Shown here: positions 32,144 through 40,825 of the stretch, one piece after another
Position numbering within the stretch: position 1 is the first letter of the stretch
How the letters are laid out: every line of letters begins with the position of its first letter
NCBI GenBank assembly: GCA_963699345.1
Contig: CAVOTL010000005.1
Location: 310,001 to 374,000 of the forward strand
Direction of reading: 5' to 3'
Length of the DNA: 64,000 nt
DNA from: Bog-756 sp963699345
GTDB lineage: Bacteria; Actinomycetota; Acidimicrobiia; Acidimicrobiales; RAAP-2
Made by a program: the position numbers and the translations under genes
The notes under the pieces: model-generated
Seen by the model: the letters and a program-made list of their open reading frames with translations, nothing else
What the model was told of the DNA's origin: nothing
Database searches by the model: none

Positions 32144-32555
32144 GGAACGGTGCCCCCGGGGCGCGGTGGTCGCCACCGCCGAGGGACGGGGATGACGGTC
32201 GGGCGCGGTGGGATCGTGGGCTGGTCCCGGCCGATCCCCCCGCCCGCGTGGCAGCCGGCAGCTTCGCAATCATGGGTGGATCCTGTCCGACGGCGTCCGA
32301 TCGCGCTAGTCGGAGCCCGACCGGCGGGCCACCGCCCCCCCGTCCCCGACCGGGCGCCGACACGATGGTGCGGGACCGGCGACAATGGGGGGATGGTCGT
32401 CGTTCACGAACAGGTAACACTCCGGCAATGGACCTGACCCAACCGTCGGGGACACTCGGGTCCGTGGACGACCGACCGGACTCCCCCGCGCCCCGGCCGG
32501 GATCCTCGCGCCCGCCTGGCCCACCTACGACCCGTCACCGTTCTACGACGAGCTG
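32144..32555. other. divergent intergenic region, with likely true start of the ATP-grasp gene at 32428
   Basis: 412 bases between DUF4915 and the first clear start of the ATP-grasp gene. ATG 32428 lies 7 bases after TAACAC, and its frame reads 'MDLTQPSGTLGSVDDRPDSP' before falling out of frame. One additional C in the C-run near 32483-32487 would carry it into 'ILAPAWPTYDPSPFYDELV' and the downstream gene. A GTTC-AC-GAAC palindrome sits at about 32401-32410. I see no other gene here. Confidence 0.45.
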
Positions 32556-34010
32556 GTGGCGCCGGACGGCACGCCGCGCCCGTCGGCCGAAGCCCTGTGG
32601 AACCACTTCGCGGAACTCGGCTCCGAGGCGCTGGTCGAGCGCCAGGTGGCCGCCGACCGGGAGATCCGGGCGCTCGGGGTGACCTTCACGGTCTACGACG
32701 ACGGCGTCGGCGTCGACCGGCCGTGGCCGTTCGACATCATCCCCAGGATCATCCCCCGCGACCAGTGGCAGGTGATCGAGGCCGGACTGGTGCAGCGCCT
32801 GGCCGCCCTCAACCTCTTCATCGACGACTGCTACCACGACCAGCGGGCGGTCAGCGCCGGCGTGGTCCCGGCCGACCTCGTCTCCGGCTCGCCCAACTTC
32901 CGGCGCGAGTGTGTGGGCGTCGACCCACCGGGGGGCATCTGGGCCCACATCTGCGGCAGCGACCTCATCCGTGACGACCAGGGGTTCTGGTACGTGCTGG
33001 AGGACAACCTCCGGGTGCCGTCAGGTGTCTCCTACCTGCTCGAGAACCGGATGGTCACCAAACACATCTTCCCCGAGATGTTCCGCCACTACAGCATCGA
33101 GCCCGTCGACCCCTACGTGGGCCGCCTGGCCAGCACCCTCGCCTCGGTGTCCCCCGTCTCGGGCGACCCGACGATCGTGGTGCTGACCCCGGGCATCTAC
33201 AACTCGGCCTACTTCGAGCACGCCTTCCTGGCCCAGCAGCTGGGCGTCGAGCTGGTGGAGGGGGGCGACCTCGTCGTCCTGGACGACGACTGCGTGTACG
33301 CCCGGACCATCGACGGGCTCGAGCGGGTCGACGTCATCTACCGGCGGGTGGACGACCTCTTCCTCGACCCCGAGGCCTTCCGGGCCGACTCCATGCTCGG
33401 CGTGCCCGGGCTGATGCGCTCATGGAAGGCGGGCCGCGTCGCCCTGGCCAACGCGCCGGGCGCCGGGATCGCCGACGACAAGAAGGTGTACTCGTACGTG
33501 CCCGACATCATCCGGTTCTACCTGGAGGAGGAGCCCATCCTCTGGACCATCCCCACCCATCGCTGCAGCGATCCCGAGTCCCGCGCCCAGGTCCTGGCCA
33601 ACCTCGCCGACCTGGTGGTCAAACCGGCCAACGAATCGGGCGGCTACGGCGTGCTGGTGGGTTCGCAGGCCTCGCCGGCCGAGTTGGCCCTGGCGGCCGG
33701 TCAGATCGAGGACGAGCCCAACCGGTGGGTGGCCCAGCCCATCATCAAGCTGTCGACGGCACCCACCCTGTGCGAGGGCGAGGTCGCCCCCCGGCACGTG
33801 GACCTGCGCCCGTTCACCCTGATGGGCCCCGACGGCGCCTACGTGACCCGCGGCGGCCTCACCCGGGTCGCCCGGCGCGAGGGGTCGCTCGTGGTGAACT
33901 CGTCCCAGGGGGGCGGCAGCAAGGACACCTGGGTCGTGGACGCCCCGTCCGACGACTCCGACGGGGTTCCGGCCGACACGCCGGGCGACGCGGACCGGGG
34001 CCGGCCATGA
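32556..34010 (+). CDS. circularly permuted ATP-grasp protein (DUF404/DUF407 type)
   Basis: 484 residues from GTG 32556; the real N-terminus is probably about 20-40 residues longer (see the upstream region). 'DIIPRIIPRDQWQVIEAGL', 'GSDLIRDDQGFWYVLEDNLR', 'PSGVSYLLENR', 'VVKPANESGGYGVLVG' and 'SQGGGSKDTWV' are the conserved blocks of the circularly permuted ATP-grasp family, predicted to form peptide-like bonds using ATP. It is the first gene of a four-gene operon with alpha-E, the fusion protein and a transglutaminase. In the family this set is predicted to make or modify a peptide tag; substrates are unproved. Confidence 0.88.
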   Translation: MAPDGTPRPSAEALWNHFAELGSEALVERQVAADREIRALGVTFTVYDDGVGVDRPWPFDIIPRIIPRDQWQVIEAGLVQRLAALNLFIDDCYHDQRAVSAGVVPADLVSGSPNFRRECVGVDPPGGIWAHICGSDLIRDDQGFWYVLEDNLRVPSGVSYLLENRMVTKHIFPEMFRHYSIEPVDPYVGRLASTLASVSPVSGDPTIVVLTPGIYNSAYFEHAFLAQQLGVELVEGGDLVVLDDDCVYARTIDGLERVDVIYRRVDDLFLDPEAFRADSMLGVPGLMRSWKAGRVALANAPGAGIADDKKVYSYVPDIIRFYLEEEPILWTIPTHRCSDPESRAQVLANLADLVVKPANESGGYGVLVGSQASPAELALAAGQIEDEPNRWVAQPIIKLSTAPTLCEGEVAPRHVDLRPFTLMGPDGAYVTRGGLTRVARREGSLVVNSSQGGGSKDTWVVDAPSDDSDGVPADTPGDADRGRP

Positions 34011-34162
34011 GCCCGCAGAGCGGTGTGCTCGGGACCGGGGAGGCCCTGGACGGGGACGACCCGGGACCCGTCGGCGAGGGTGGGGGTCCGACCACCTCCC
34101 GGGCCGGTGCCGTCGGGGACACCGGGGTCGCAGAGGAACTCGAGGACGGAAGGAGCGGGACG

Positions 34163-35146
34163 ATGCTGCTGGCACGCATGGCCGAGGCCGTCTACTGGGC
34201 TGGGCGTCACCTGGAACGGGCCGAGGGGACGGCGCGGATCGTCCAGGTCCACACCGATGCCCACGTGGACCTGCCGGTGGGCGAGGACGTCGGTTGGGAG
34301 CCTCTGCTGGCCATCGCCGGCGTGGACTCCGAGTTCGCGGAGCGCTACCAGTCCGCATCGGGCCCCGACGACGCCCGGGCCGCCGAGGAGGACGTGATCG
34401 AATTCCTCCTGCACGGCGAAGGGAACGACTCCTCGATCCTGGCGTCCCTGACCGCGGCGCGGGCGAACCTGCGCACCGCCCGGCCGGTGGTCCCCCGGGA
34501 GGCGTGGGAGGCCGTCAACAACCTCTGGCTGTCCAGCAACGACCTGCTGGCCGAGGCCGCCTCGCGCGAGGGCCGGGTGCGCTGGCTCCGGCGGGTCATC
34601 GCCGGGTGCCAGTGCATCCACGGGATCCTGCTCGGCACCATGAGCCGTGACGAGGCCATGTCCTTCCTCGTCCTCGGCCAGAACATCGAGCGGGCCGACC
34701 TCACGACGCGGGTGCTCGACGTCCGTTCGGACTCCCTCCACGCCCCGGGCGCCGACGACCCCTACGACGTCGTCCACTGGATGGCCGTGCTGCGGTCGCT
34801 CGCCGCCTACCAGCCCTTCCGGCGCGCCATGCCGGCACGGCCGCAGGGCGGATCGACCCTCCGGTTCCTGCTCCAGGACGACCGGTTCCCCCGGGCCGTC
34901 GGCGCCTGCCTGACCGAGGGCCGGGCCCAGCTGAAGGCCCTGCCCCACTCCGAGCGTGCCCAGGACGCCTGCCAGGAGGCATCCATGGTGGTGGCGTCGG
35001 CCCCCGTCGCCCGCCTCGCGGTCGGCGGTCTACGCGAGTTCCTGGAGGACGTACAGCTGGCGCTGGTGGAGATCCACCAGCGCGTCGACGACACCTACTT
35101 CCGGCCCACCTTCGTCGGCTGGGAGCCGGCGGCCGCCGACCGGTGA
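34163..35146 (+). CDS. alpha-E domain protein (DUF403)
   Basis: 327 residues. The N-terminus 'MLLARMAEAVYWAGRHLERA' is the canonical alpha-E start; ATG 34163 has AAGGAG nine bases upstream. An in-frame ATG at 34007 overlaps the ATP-grasp stop (ATGA) but would add 52 Gly/Asp-rich residues; it cannot be excluded. All-helical with repeated 'ER' motifs, e.g. 'FLVLGQNIERADLTTRVLDV'. The domain always accompanies circularly permuted ATP-grasp proteins and is presumed to present or bind the peptide substrate. It overlaps the next gene by 4 bases. Confidence 0.88.
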   Translation: MLLARMAEAVYWAGRHLERAEGTARIVQVHTDAHVDLPVGEDVGWEPLLAIAGVDSEFAERYQSASGPDDARAAEEDVIEFLLHGEGNDSSILASLTAARANLRTARPVVPREAWEAVNNLWLSSNDLLAEAASREGRVRWLRRVIAGCQCIHGILLGTMSRDEAMSFLVLGQNIERADLTTRVLDVRSDSLHAPGADDPYDVVHWMAVLRSLAAYQPFRRAMPARPQGGSTLRFLLQDDRFPRAVGACLTEGRAQLKALPHSERAQDACQEASMVVASAPVARLAVGGLREFLEDVQLALVEIHQRVDDTYFRPTFVGWEPAAADR

Positions 35147-37818
35147 CCACGGCTGCACCGGCGGGCCCACTCGGCCCGCCGGGCCAGATGACGCCGCCAC
35201 CGGTGGCCGGCTACGACGCGCCCGACGGACGCACGGACGAGTTCCTGGCCGCCGACGGTTCCGTCCGTTCCCGGTGGAACCAGGTGGCGACCGCCCTCGA
35301 CGACTTCGGCCGGGAGGGCCTGGTGGCCCGCCGGGACGAGCTCACCCGCCTCCTGCGCAACGAGGGAGCCACCTACAACGCCTGGGTCGAGGGACGCAGC
35401 TACCGCCGGCCGTGGACCCTCGACCCGGTGCCGCTGGTCCTCGACACCGGCGAGTGGGAGGCCCTCGAGCGATCCGTCGCCCAACGGGCCGCGCTGCTCG
35501 ACCTGGTCAACGCCGACCTCTACGGCGAGCGCACCCTGGTGGACCGGGGCGTGGTGCCCGCCGAGGTCGTCCTGGGCCATCCCGCCTTCCTCCGGCCCTG
35601 TGTCGACCCGGCCCGGCCCGACAGCCACCGCCTGTTCCTCACCGCCGTCGACGTCGTGCGCCAGGCCGGCGGCTTCCGGGCGGTGGCGGACCGCGCCCAG
35701 GCGCCCTCGGGTCTGGGCTACGCGCTGGTCAACCGGTCGGCCCTGTCACGCGTCTTCCCGGCCCTCCACCGGGCATCGGGCGTCGAGCGCCAGGCCGGCT
35801 TCTTCCGGGCCATCCGGGCCGGCATCGCCCGGGCCGTACCCGAGGACGTGGACGAGCCCCGGGTCGTGATCCTCACCCCGGGGCCGTTGTCGGAGACGTA
35901 CTTCGAGCACGCCTACCTCGCCTCCTATCTCGGCTATCCCCTGGTGGAGGGCCGGGACCTGGTGGTCCAGAACAACCGGGTCTGGCTGCGCTCGCTGGCC
36001 GGGCTGGACCCCGTCGACGCCGTGATCCGACGGGTGGACGACGTCTGGTGCGACCCGGTGGAGCTCCGGGCCGACTCGCTGCTCGGGGTGCCCGGCCTGC
36101 TCGAGGTGGTCCGGCGCGGCCGGGTGGCCGTCCTCAACCCGCTCGGCTCGGGGATCCTGGAGAACCCGGCCCTCGACGGCCTGCTGGGCGATGTGGCCCC
36201 GGCCCTGCTCGGCGAGGAGCTCGCCCTGCGCGGGCCCGACAGCTGGTGGTGCGGCCGGCCGGCCGGACTGAGCCACGTCCTCGCGCACTTCGACGACCTG
36301 CTGCTGCTCCCCGTCCAGCCCTCGGCCGGTCCGCGCCCGGTACGGCCGGGGCTGCTGCCGCTGGCCGAGCGGACCACCCTCGCCGACCGGGTGCGCTCCC
36401 GACCGGGTGACTGGCTGGGCCAGGAGATCCTCGAGCCGTCGACGATGCCGACCGTCGGCGAGGACGGATCCCTCGTCCCCCGGCCGGTGGTGCTCCGGAC
36501 GTTCGCGGTGGCCGACGCCGCCGCGATCGGGTCCGAGGCCCGCGACTTCCGTCTCCTGCCCGGCGGACTGACCCGGGTCGGCGCCGGGGCCGATTCGCTC
36601 GTCATCTCGAGCCGGGGCGACGGCACCAGCAAGGACACGTGGGTGGCATCGGCCGAACCGGCCTTCCAGCAGAGCCCGTGGCTCCCGTCGTCCCGGACCG
36701 CCCGGGGCCCGGTGATCGTGCCCGAGCTGCCGGCCACCCTGCCCGGACGGGTGGCGGCCCGACTGTTCACGATGGGACGCAGCGCCGAGCACGCCGAGCT
36801 CGTCGTCCGGCTCATCCGAACCGTCCTGGCCCGCCTCGACCAGCCGCTGGGCTCCGGTGACGACGGCGGTGCCCAGTCCCTGCAGGTCCTCCTGTCCGCC
36901 CTCGGAGCGGCGTCCGGCTTCGACCCGGCGTCCGAGCCCGACGAACTGGTCGCCCTCGCCGGGGCGGCGCCGGGGGTGGGGTCGGTGGCCGAAGGCGTGC
37001 TGCCCAACGACCGCACCGCCCTGGCCCTCCTGTTCGACGACGGGGTCGACGGCAGCCTCGTCTCCACCCTGGGACTCCTGGTCGAAGCGGCCTACTCCGT
37101 CCGCGAGCAGCTCTCGGCCGACACCTGGCAGCTGGTCGGCGACATCGAGGAGGAGCTCGGGCTCTTCCGCCGGCGCCCCCCCACCCAGTTCGTGGGGGCC
37201 CAGCCCAGCCTGCTGCGCCTGCAGCGGTCGCTCCTCGCCCTGGCCGGCGTGTGTGCCGAGAACATGGAGCGCGACCCGGCGTGGCTGTTCCTCGACGGCG
37301 GGCGGCGCCTCGAACGGGCTCGGTCACTGGTGCGGCTGCTGCGGGCGGTCCTGGTCGAGAAGCGGTCCGGGGTCGTCGAGGACCTCCTGGTCGAGTCGCT
37401 GCTGAAGACGTCCGAGAGCCTGATCATCTTCCGGCGCCGGTCCGGCTCCATCCTGCACGTGTCGGGCGCCCTCGACCTCCTCGTCTACGACGTGGCCAAC
37501 CCGCGCAGCGTCCTGTTCCAACTCGACCGCCTGGTCGACCACCTGGCCCGGCTACCCAAACGGTCGTCGGCCCAGCGGCTGGGCAACGAGGAGCGCCTGG
37601 CCCTGGAGGCCACCACCCGCCTGCGCCTCACCGACGCCCACCAGCTGGCCGCGGTGGACGACACCGGTGGGCGCCGGACGGAGCTCGACTCGGTGTTCGA
37701 GGCGGTCGACGGGATGCTGGGTGACCTGCTCGAGTCCCTGCAGGAGACCTACTTCGCCCATGAGAGGCTCTCGGTGCTGGCCGGTGGCCGGCCGGGAGAG
37801 ACCGGGGACGGCGCATGA
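35143..37818 (+). CDS. fused circularly permuted ATP-grasp / alpha-E protein
   Basis: 891 residues. The N-terminal ATP-grasp half (about 1-520) has 'ATYNAWVEGRSYRRPWTLD', 'VVILTPGPLSETYFEHAYL' and 'ISSRGDGTSKDTWVAS'; the C-terminal alpha-E half (about 545-880) has 'LFTMGRSAEHAELVVRLIRT' and 'SILHVSGALDLLVYDVANPR'. It is a natural fusion of the two upstream proteins, so the operon encodes two complete pairs. In the second half of the ATP-grasp part the 'KPANESGGYG' motif is replaced by 'RPAGLSHVL', so this copy may be catalytically impaired. GTG 35143 overlaps the previous stop. Confidence 0.88.
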   Translation: MTTAAPAGPLGPPGQMTPPPVAGYDAPDGRTDEFLAADGSVRSRWNQVATALDDFGREGLVARRDELTRLLRNEGATYNAWVEGRSYRRPWTLDPVPLVLDTGEWEALERSVAQRAALLDLVNADLYGERTLVDRGVVPAEVVLGHPAFLRPCVDPARPDSHRLFLTAVDVVRQAGGFRAVADRAQAPSGLGYALVNRSALSRVFPALHRASGVERQAGFFRAIRAGIARAVPEDVDEPRVVILTPGPLSETYFEHAYLASYLGYPLVEGRDLVVQNNRVWLRSLAGLDPVDAVIRRVDDVWCDPVELRADSLLGVPGLLEVVRRGRVAVLNPLGSGILENPALDGLLGDVAPALLGEELALRGPDSWWCGRPAGLSHVLAHFDDLLLLPVQPSAGPRPVRPGLLPLAERTTLADRVRSRPGDWLGQEILEPSTMPTVGEDGSLVPRPVVLRTFAVADAAAIGSEARDFRLLPGGLTRVGAGADSLVISSRGDGTSKDTWVASAEPAFQQSPWLPSSRTARGPVIVPELPATLPGRVAARLFTMGRSAEHAELVVRLIRTVLARLDQPLGSGDDGGAQSLQVLLSALGAASGFDPASEPDELVALAGAAPGVGSVAEGVLPNDRTALALLFDDGVDGSLVSTLGLLVEAAYSVREQLSADTWQLVGDIEEELGLFRRRPPTQFVGAQPSLLRLQRSLLALAGVCAENMERDPAWLFLDGGRRLERARSLVRLLRAVLVEKRSGVVEDLLVESLLKTSESLIIFRRRSGSILHVSGALDLLVYDVANPRSVLFQLDRLVDHLARLPKRSSAQRLGNEERLALEATTRLRLTDAHQLAAVDDTGGRRTELDSVFEAVDGMLGDLLESLQETYFAHERLSVLAGGRPGETGDGA

Positions 37819-38705
37819 GGTACCGCATCGAGCACCGGACCGGATACCGCTACGACGCTCCGGTCACGCGCTGCCGCAACGAGGCCCATCTGCGCCCCCG
37901 CGACACCGATCGCCAGACCTGCGTGACCAGCGAGCTGGTCGTCGATCCGACCCCGACGTCGTGGAGCGACCGGGCCGACTTCTACGGCAACCCGGTCGCC
38001 GCCTTCGTGGTCGACGGGCCGTTCACCGTCATGACGGTGACCGCCACCAGTCTGGTCGACGTGCTGGACGGTGATCCCCTGCCGGCCACCGGGCCGGGTT
38101 GGAGCGAGGCGGTCGACCTGTTGACCAACGACCTCAGCCCCGACATGCTCGATGCCCGGGAGTTCTGCTTCGAGTCACCCCTGGTCTCCACCGGCCGGGT
38201 CGTCCGCGAGTACGCGGAACCGTCCTTCGTCGAGGGCGCCCCCCTGGTCGACGCCGTGACCGCCCTGACCGAGCGGATCCACGCCGACTTCGTCTACGAC
38301 CCCGGGTTCACGACGGTCACGACCCCGGTCGACGAGGTGCTCCGCCACCGCCGTGGCGTCTGCCAGGACTTCGCGCACCTCGCCGTGGGCTGCGTCCGGT
38401 CCATGGGCCTGGCCGCCCGCTACGTGAGCGGCTACCTCGAGACGGCGCCACCGCCCGGCGAGGAGCGCCTGGTCGGCGCCGACGCCTCCCACGCCTGGCT
38501 CTCGGTGTTCGTGCCCGGGTGGGGTTGGCTCGATCTCGATCCCACCAACGACAAGATCGTGGGACCGACGTACGTGACCACGGCCTGGGGCCGCGACTAC
38601 GCCGATGTGTCGCCCCTGAAGGGCATCGTCTTCGGTGGGGGCGGCTCCCACTCGCTCGACGTGGCCGTCGACGTGCACCAGGTGCCGCCCGGCACCCCGG
38701 CCTGA
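37815..38705 (+). CDS. transglutaminase-like protein with N-terminal beta domain
   Basis: 296 residues. An N-terminal bacterial transglutaminase-like beta region ('MRYRIEHRTGYRYDAPVT') precedes the papain-like core with the full triad: Cys in 'RRGVCQDFAHLAVGC', His in 'DASHAWLSVFVPGWG', Asp in 'LDLDPTNDK'. Such proteins accompany circularly permuted ATP-grasp/alpha-E pairs and may act as peptidases or amide-forming enzymes on the same product. No signal peptide, so cytosolic. ATG 37815 overlaps the fusion gene's stop. Confidence 0.92.
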   Translation: MRYRIEHRTGYRYDAPVTRCRNEAHLRPRDTDRQTCVTSELVVDPTPTSWSDRADFYGNPVAAFVVDGPFTVMTVTATSLVDVLDGDPLPATGPGWSEAVDLLTNDLSPDMLDAREFCFESPLVSTGRVVREYAEPSFVEGAPLVDAVTALTERIHADFVYDPGFTTVTTPVDEVLRHRRGVCQDFAHLAVGCVRSMGLAARYVSGYLETAPPPGEERLVGADASHAWLSVFVPGWGWLDLDPTNDKIVGPTYVTTAWGRDYADVSPLKGIVFGGGGSHSLDVAVDVHQVPPGTPA

Positions 38706-38725
38706 GCCACCCGCCGACGGACCCG

Positions 38726-39469
38726 TCAGGCGGGGCCGCCCCCGAGTGCGACGGCCATGTCGTCGAGGCCGCGCAGCAGCGCGGCGGACCCGGCGTCGTC
38801 CAGGACGGCGTAGGCCGGGCGCACCAGGTCGTCGGTCAGTGTCTCGGCCCGGTCGGCGGCGGCCCGCTGGTCGTCACTGATCTCGGGACGGAACCCCTCG
38901 GGCCAGCCGAACATGGGTCCGTCCCCGGGACGCTTGATGAAGTGGGCGGTCCGGGCATCGACCCCGCACGCCCGGAGGGCGACGAGGTGGGCACTCCCGC
39001 GCAGCTCACGCAGCACGGTCACGATCTGCAGGGCCCGACCGGGAACGTCGTCGACCAGGAGCTCGCCCCGGTAACCGGAGTAGAGGGCCAGGCCCACCGG
39101 ATCCGCCGCCTCGTTGACGGCATCGGCGGCCGCCACCATGGCGTCCAGCCCCTCGATGTCGGACAGCAGTCGACGACCCATCTCCGCGGCGCAGTCGAGG
39201 TACTCACGGGCGGCCTCCCGGGGGGCGACGGCCTCCTGGCCGGCCCGCCACAGGGCGTCGACCACGTCCGGGTTGAAGTAGCCGAAGGCGCTGGCCACGA
39301 CCACCGGCTCGACGTCGCCGAGGACACCCCCGCGCCCGATGCAGTAGAGGGTGAAGATGTCGATCCCGATCCGGGCGGCGGCGGCCTCGGCCTCCGGGGA
39401 GAAGAAGTGGGCCCATCCGATGTCCCGGATGATCGGGCAGGCGCGGTCCATGAGCTCGTCGGTCGTCAT
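38726..39469 (-). CDS. SCO6745/SalK-like helical protein
   Basis: 247 residues. 'AHFFSPEAEAAAARIGID', 'YCIGRGGVLGDVEPVVVASA', 'FGYFNPDVVDALWRAG' and 'YSGYRGELLVDDVPGRAL' are typical of the actinobacterial SCO6745 family, all-helical proteins found alone or in secondary-metabolite loci, with no proven reaction. ATG 39469 follows a TAGGCT-complement box (TAGCCT on this strand) by 6 bases, so leaderless. It ends convergently 20 bases from the transglutaminase gene and is divergent from the SDR gene. Confidence 0.75.
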   Translation of the reverse strand: MTTDELMDRACPIIRDIGWAHFFSPEAEAAAARIGIDIFTLYCIGRGGVLGDVEPVVVASAFGYFNPDVVDALWRAGQEAVAPREAAREYLDCAAEMGRRLLSDIEGLDAMVAAADAVNEAADPVGLALYSGYRGELLVDDVPGRALQIVTVLRELRGSAHLVALRACGVDARTAHFIKRPGDGPMFGWPEGFRPEISDDQRAAADRAETLTDDLVRPAYAVLDDAGSAALLRGLDDMAVALGGGPA

Positions 39470-39475
39470 ACCGGG

Positions 39476-39481
39476 AGGCTA
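39476..39481 (-). promoter_or_regulatory. -10-like TAGCCT box, leaderless start
   Basis: TAGCCT ends 6 bases before ATG 39469. A second TAGCCT on the other strand at 39528-39533 serves the divergent gene. Confidence 0.45.
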
Positions 39482-39527
39482 GCCCCGGAGCCCACGCCCG
39501 CTCCCCGGCCCGGTCCCCCGACCGTCG

Positions 39528-39533
39528 TAGCCT
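39528..39533 (+). promoter_or_regulatory. -10-like TAGCCT box, leaderless start
   Basis: TAGCCT ends 7 bases before ATG 39541 of the SDR gene. Confidence 0.45.
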
Positions 39534-39540
39534 GCCCGGC

Positions 39541-40329
39541 ATGCGAATCCTCATCACCGGGGCGGGCCGGGCCATCGGCGCGGCCACCGCCACCGACCTC
39601 GCCCGGGCGGGCCACGAGGTGGTGGCCACGGCCCGCGACCCCTCCACGCTCCAGGATCTCGACGTCGCCCTCCGACTGCGCCTCGACGTGACCGACCCCG
39701 CGTCGGTGGCCGCCGCCCTCGACGCCGCCGGCGAGCTCGACGCGGTCGTCAACAACGCCGCCCGCAACGGTAAGGGGCCCCTCGAGTCCTTCCCCATCGA
39801 CGGCGTCGAATCCATCTTCGCCACCAACGTCTTCGGCATGCTCCGGGTGGTCCAGCCGCTGCTGGCGGGGTGGCGGCACCGGGGGTCCGGGGTCATCGTC
39901 AACGTGAGTTCCATCCAGGGGCGGGTCGCCACCCCGCTCGACGGCGCCTACTCGGCGTCGAAGTACGCGCTGGAGTCCTTCAGCGAGACGCTCCACTACG
40001 AGCTCGGCCACTTCGGCATCCGGGTCGTGATCGTGGAACCCGGGTACACGGCGCCCGGCATGCGGCGCGGCGACCGCACCGAGGGCGATCCGGCCTACGC
40101 CGAGCTGTGGGAGCAGTGGGAGCACACCGACCGCCTGGTCACGGGTCCCGCTGGTCGCCCGGGCCCCGAGACCGTGGCCACGGCCATCCGGTCCGCCCTG
40201 GAGGACCCGGACACCCCGCTGCGCGTCCCCGTGGGGGACGACGCGGCCATGGTGCTGGGGGCCCGGACCGCCCTGGGCGACGCCGAGTTCGAGGCGACCA
40301 TGCGGGCGGTGCTGGGGGCCACCTGGTAG
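39541..40329 (+). CDS. short-chain dehydrogenase/reductase
   Basis: 262 residues, classical SDR size. The nucleotide-binding motif is 'ILITGAGRAIGAATATDLA', the structural motif 'VVNNAARNG', the catalytic Ser lies in 'NVSSIQGR' and Tyr/Lys in 'YSASKYALESFSE'. The NADP(H)- or NAD-dependent substrate is unknown; the 'ESFSETLHYELGHFGIRV' stretch is common in divergent SDRs acting on ketones or acyl groups. It converges with the globin gene 17 bases away. Confidence 0.92.
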   Translation: MRILITGAGRAIGAATATDLARAGHEVVATARDPSTLQDLDVALRLRLDVTDPASVAAALDAAGELDAVVNNAARNGKGPLESFPIDGVESIFATNVFGMLRVVQPLLAGWRHRGSGVIVNVSSIQGRVATPLDGAYSASKYALESFSETLHYELGHFGIRVVIVEPGYTAPGMRRGDRTEGDPAYAELWEQWEHTDRLVTGPAGRPGPETVATAIRSALEDPDTPLRVPVGDDAAMVLGARTALGDAEFEATMRAVLGATW

Positions 40330-40346
40330 GCGGCGGCCCTCCGGCG

Positions 40347-40736
40347 TCAGTGCGCGTTCTGGAGGGTCCGGGCGGCCATCGACAGGTAGTCCATCAGCTC
40401 GTCGCGGTCCTCGGGCGCCATGTCCATGGCCTCCACCGCCGCGCCCATGTGGAGCATCCAGGCCTCGGCCTCGGCGCGACCGATGACGAAGGGGGCGTGG
40501 CGCATGCGCAGCCGCGGGTGGCCCCGCACCTCGTTGTACGTCTCCGGGCCGCCCCAGTACTGGCCAAGGAACAGGGCCAGGTGGGACTTGGACTCCTCGA
40601 GGTCGTCGGGGTACATGGGCCGCAGGACCGGGTCGAGCGCCACCCCGACGTAGAACTGCTCGACGAGGGCGTCGAAGAAGGGCTGGCCGCCCCAGCGCTC
40701 GAACGGGGTCCCCTCGGACTTGCGCTTCAGTCGCAC
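40347..40736 (-). CDS. glbO: group II truncated haemoglobin (GlbO type)
   Basis: 129 residues. 'GGQPFFDALVEQFYVGVALD' (B/E helices with Tyr B10), 'DPVLRPMYPDDLEESKSHLA', 'QYWGGPETYNEVRGHPRLRM' and the proximal-His region 'RHAPFVIGRAEAEAWM' are highly conserved in trHbO. It binds haem and oxygen/NO. GTG 40736 lies 7 bases after TACAGT with no ribosome-binding site, a leaderless start. Confidence 0.93.
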   Translation of the reverse strand: MRLKRKSEGTPFERWGGQPFFDALVEQFYVGVALDPVLRPMYPDDLEESKSHLALFLGQYWGGPETYNEVRGHPRLRMRHAPFVIGRAEAEAWMLHMGAAVEAMDMAPEDRDELMDYLSMAARTLQNAH

Positions 40737-40743
40737 GCCCCCG

Positions 40744-40749
40744 ACTGTA
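40744..40749 (-). promoter_or_regulatory. -10-like TACAGT box, leaderless start
   Basis: TACAGT ends 7 bases before GTG 40736 of the globin gene. Confidence 0.45.
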
Positions 40750-40825
40750 GGCGGCGGGCGATTAGCCTCGGGCGCACCAGAACGTGTTCCAGTGCCCGGG
40801 GCAGGTCGGTCGACAGGAGGTCGCC

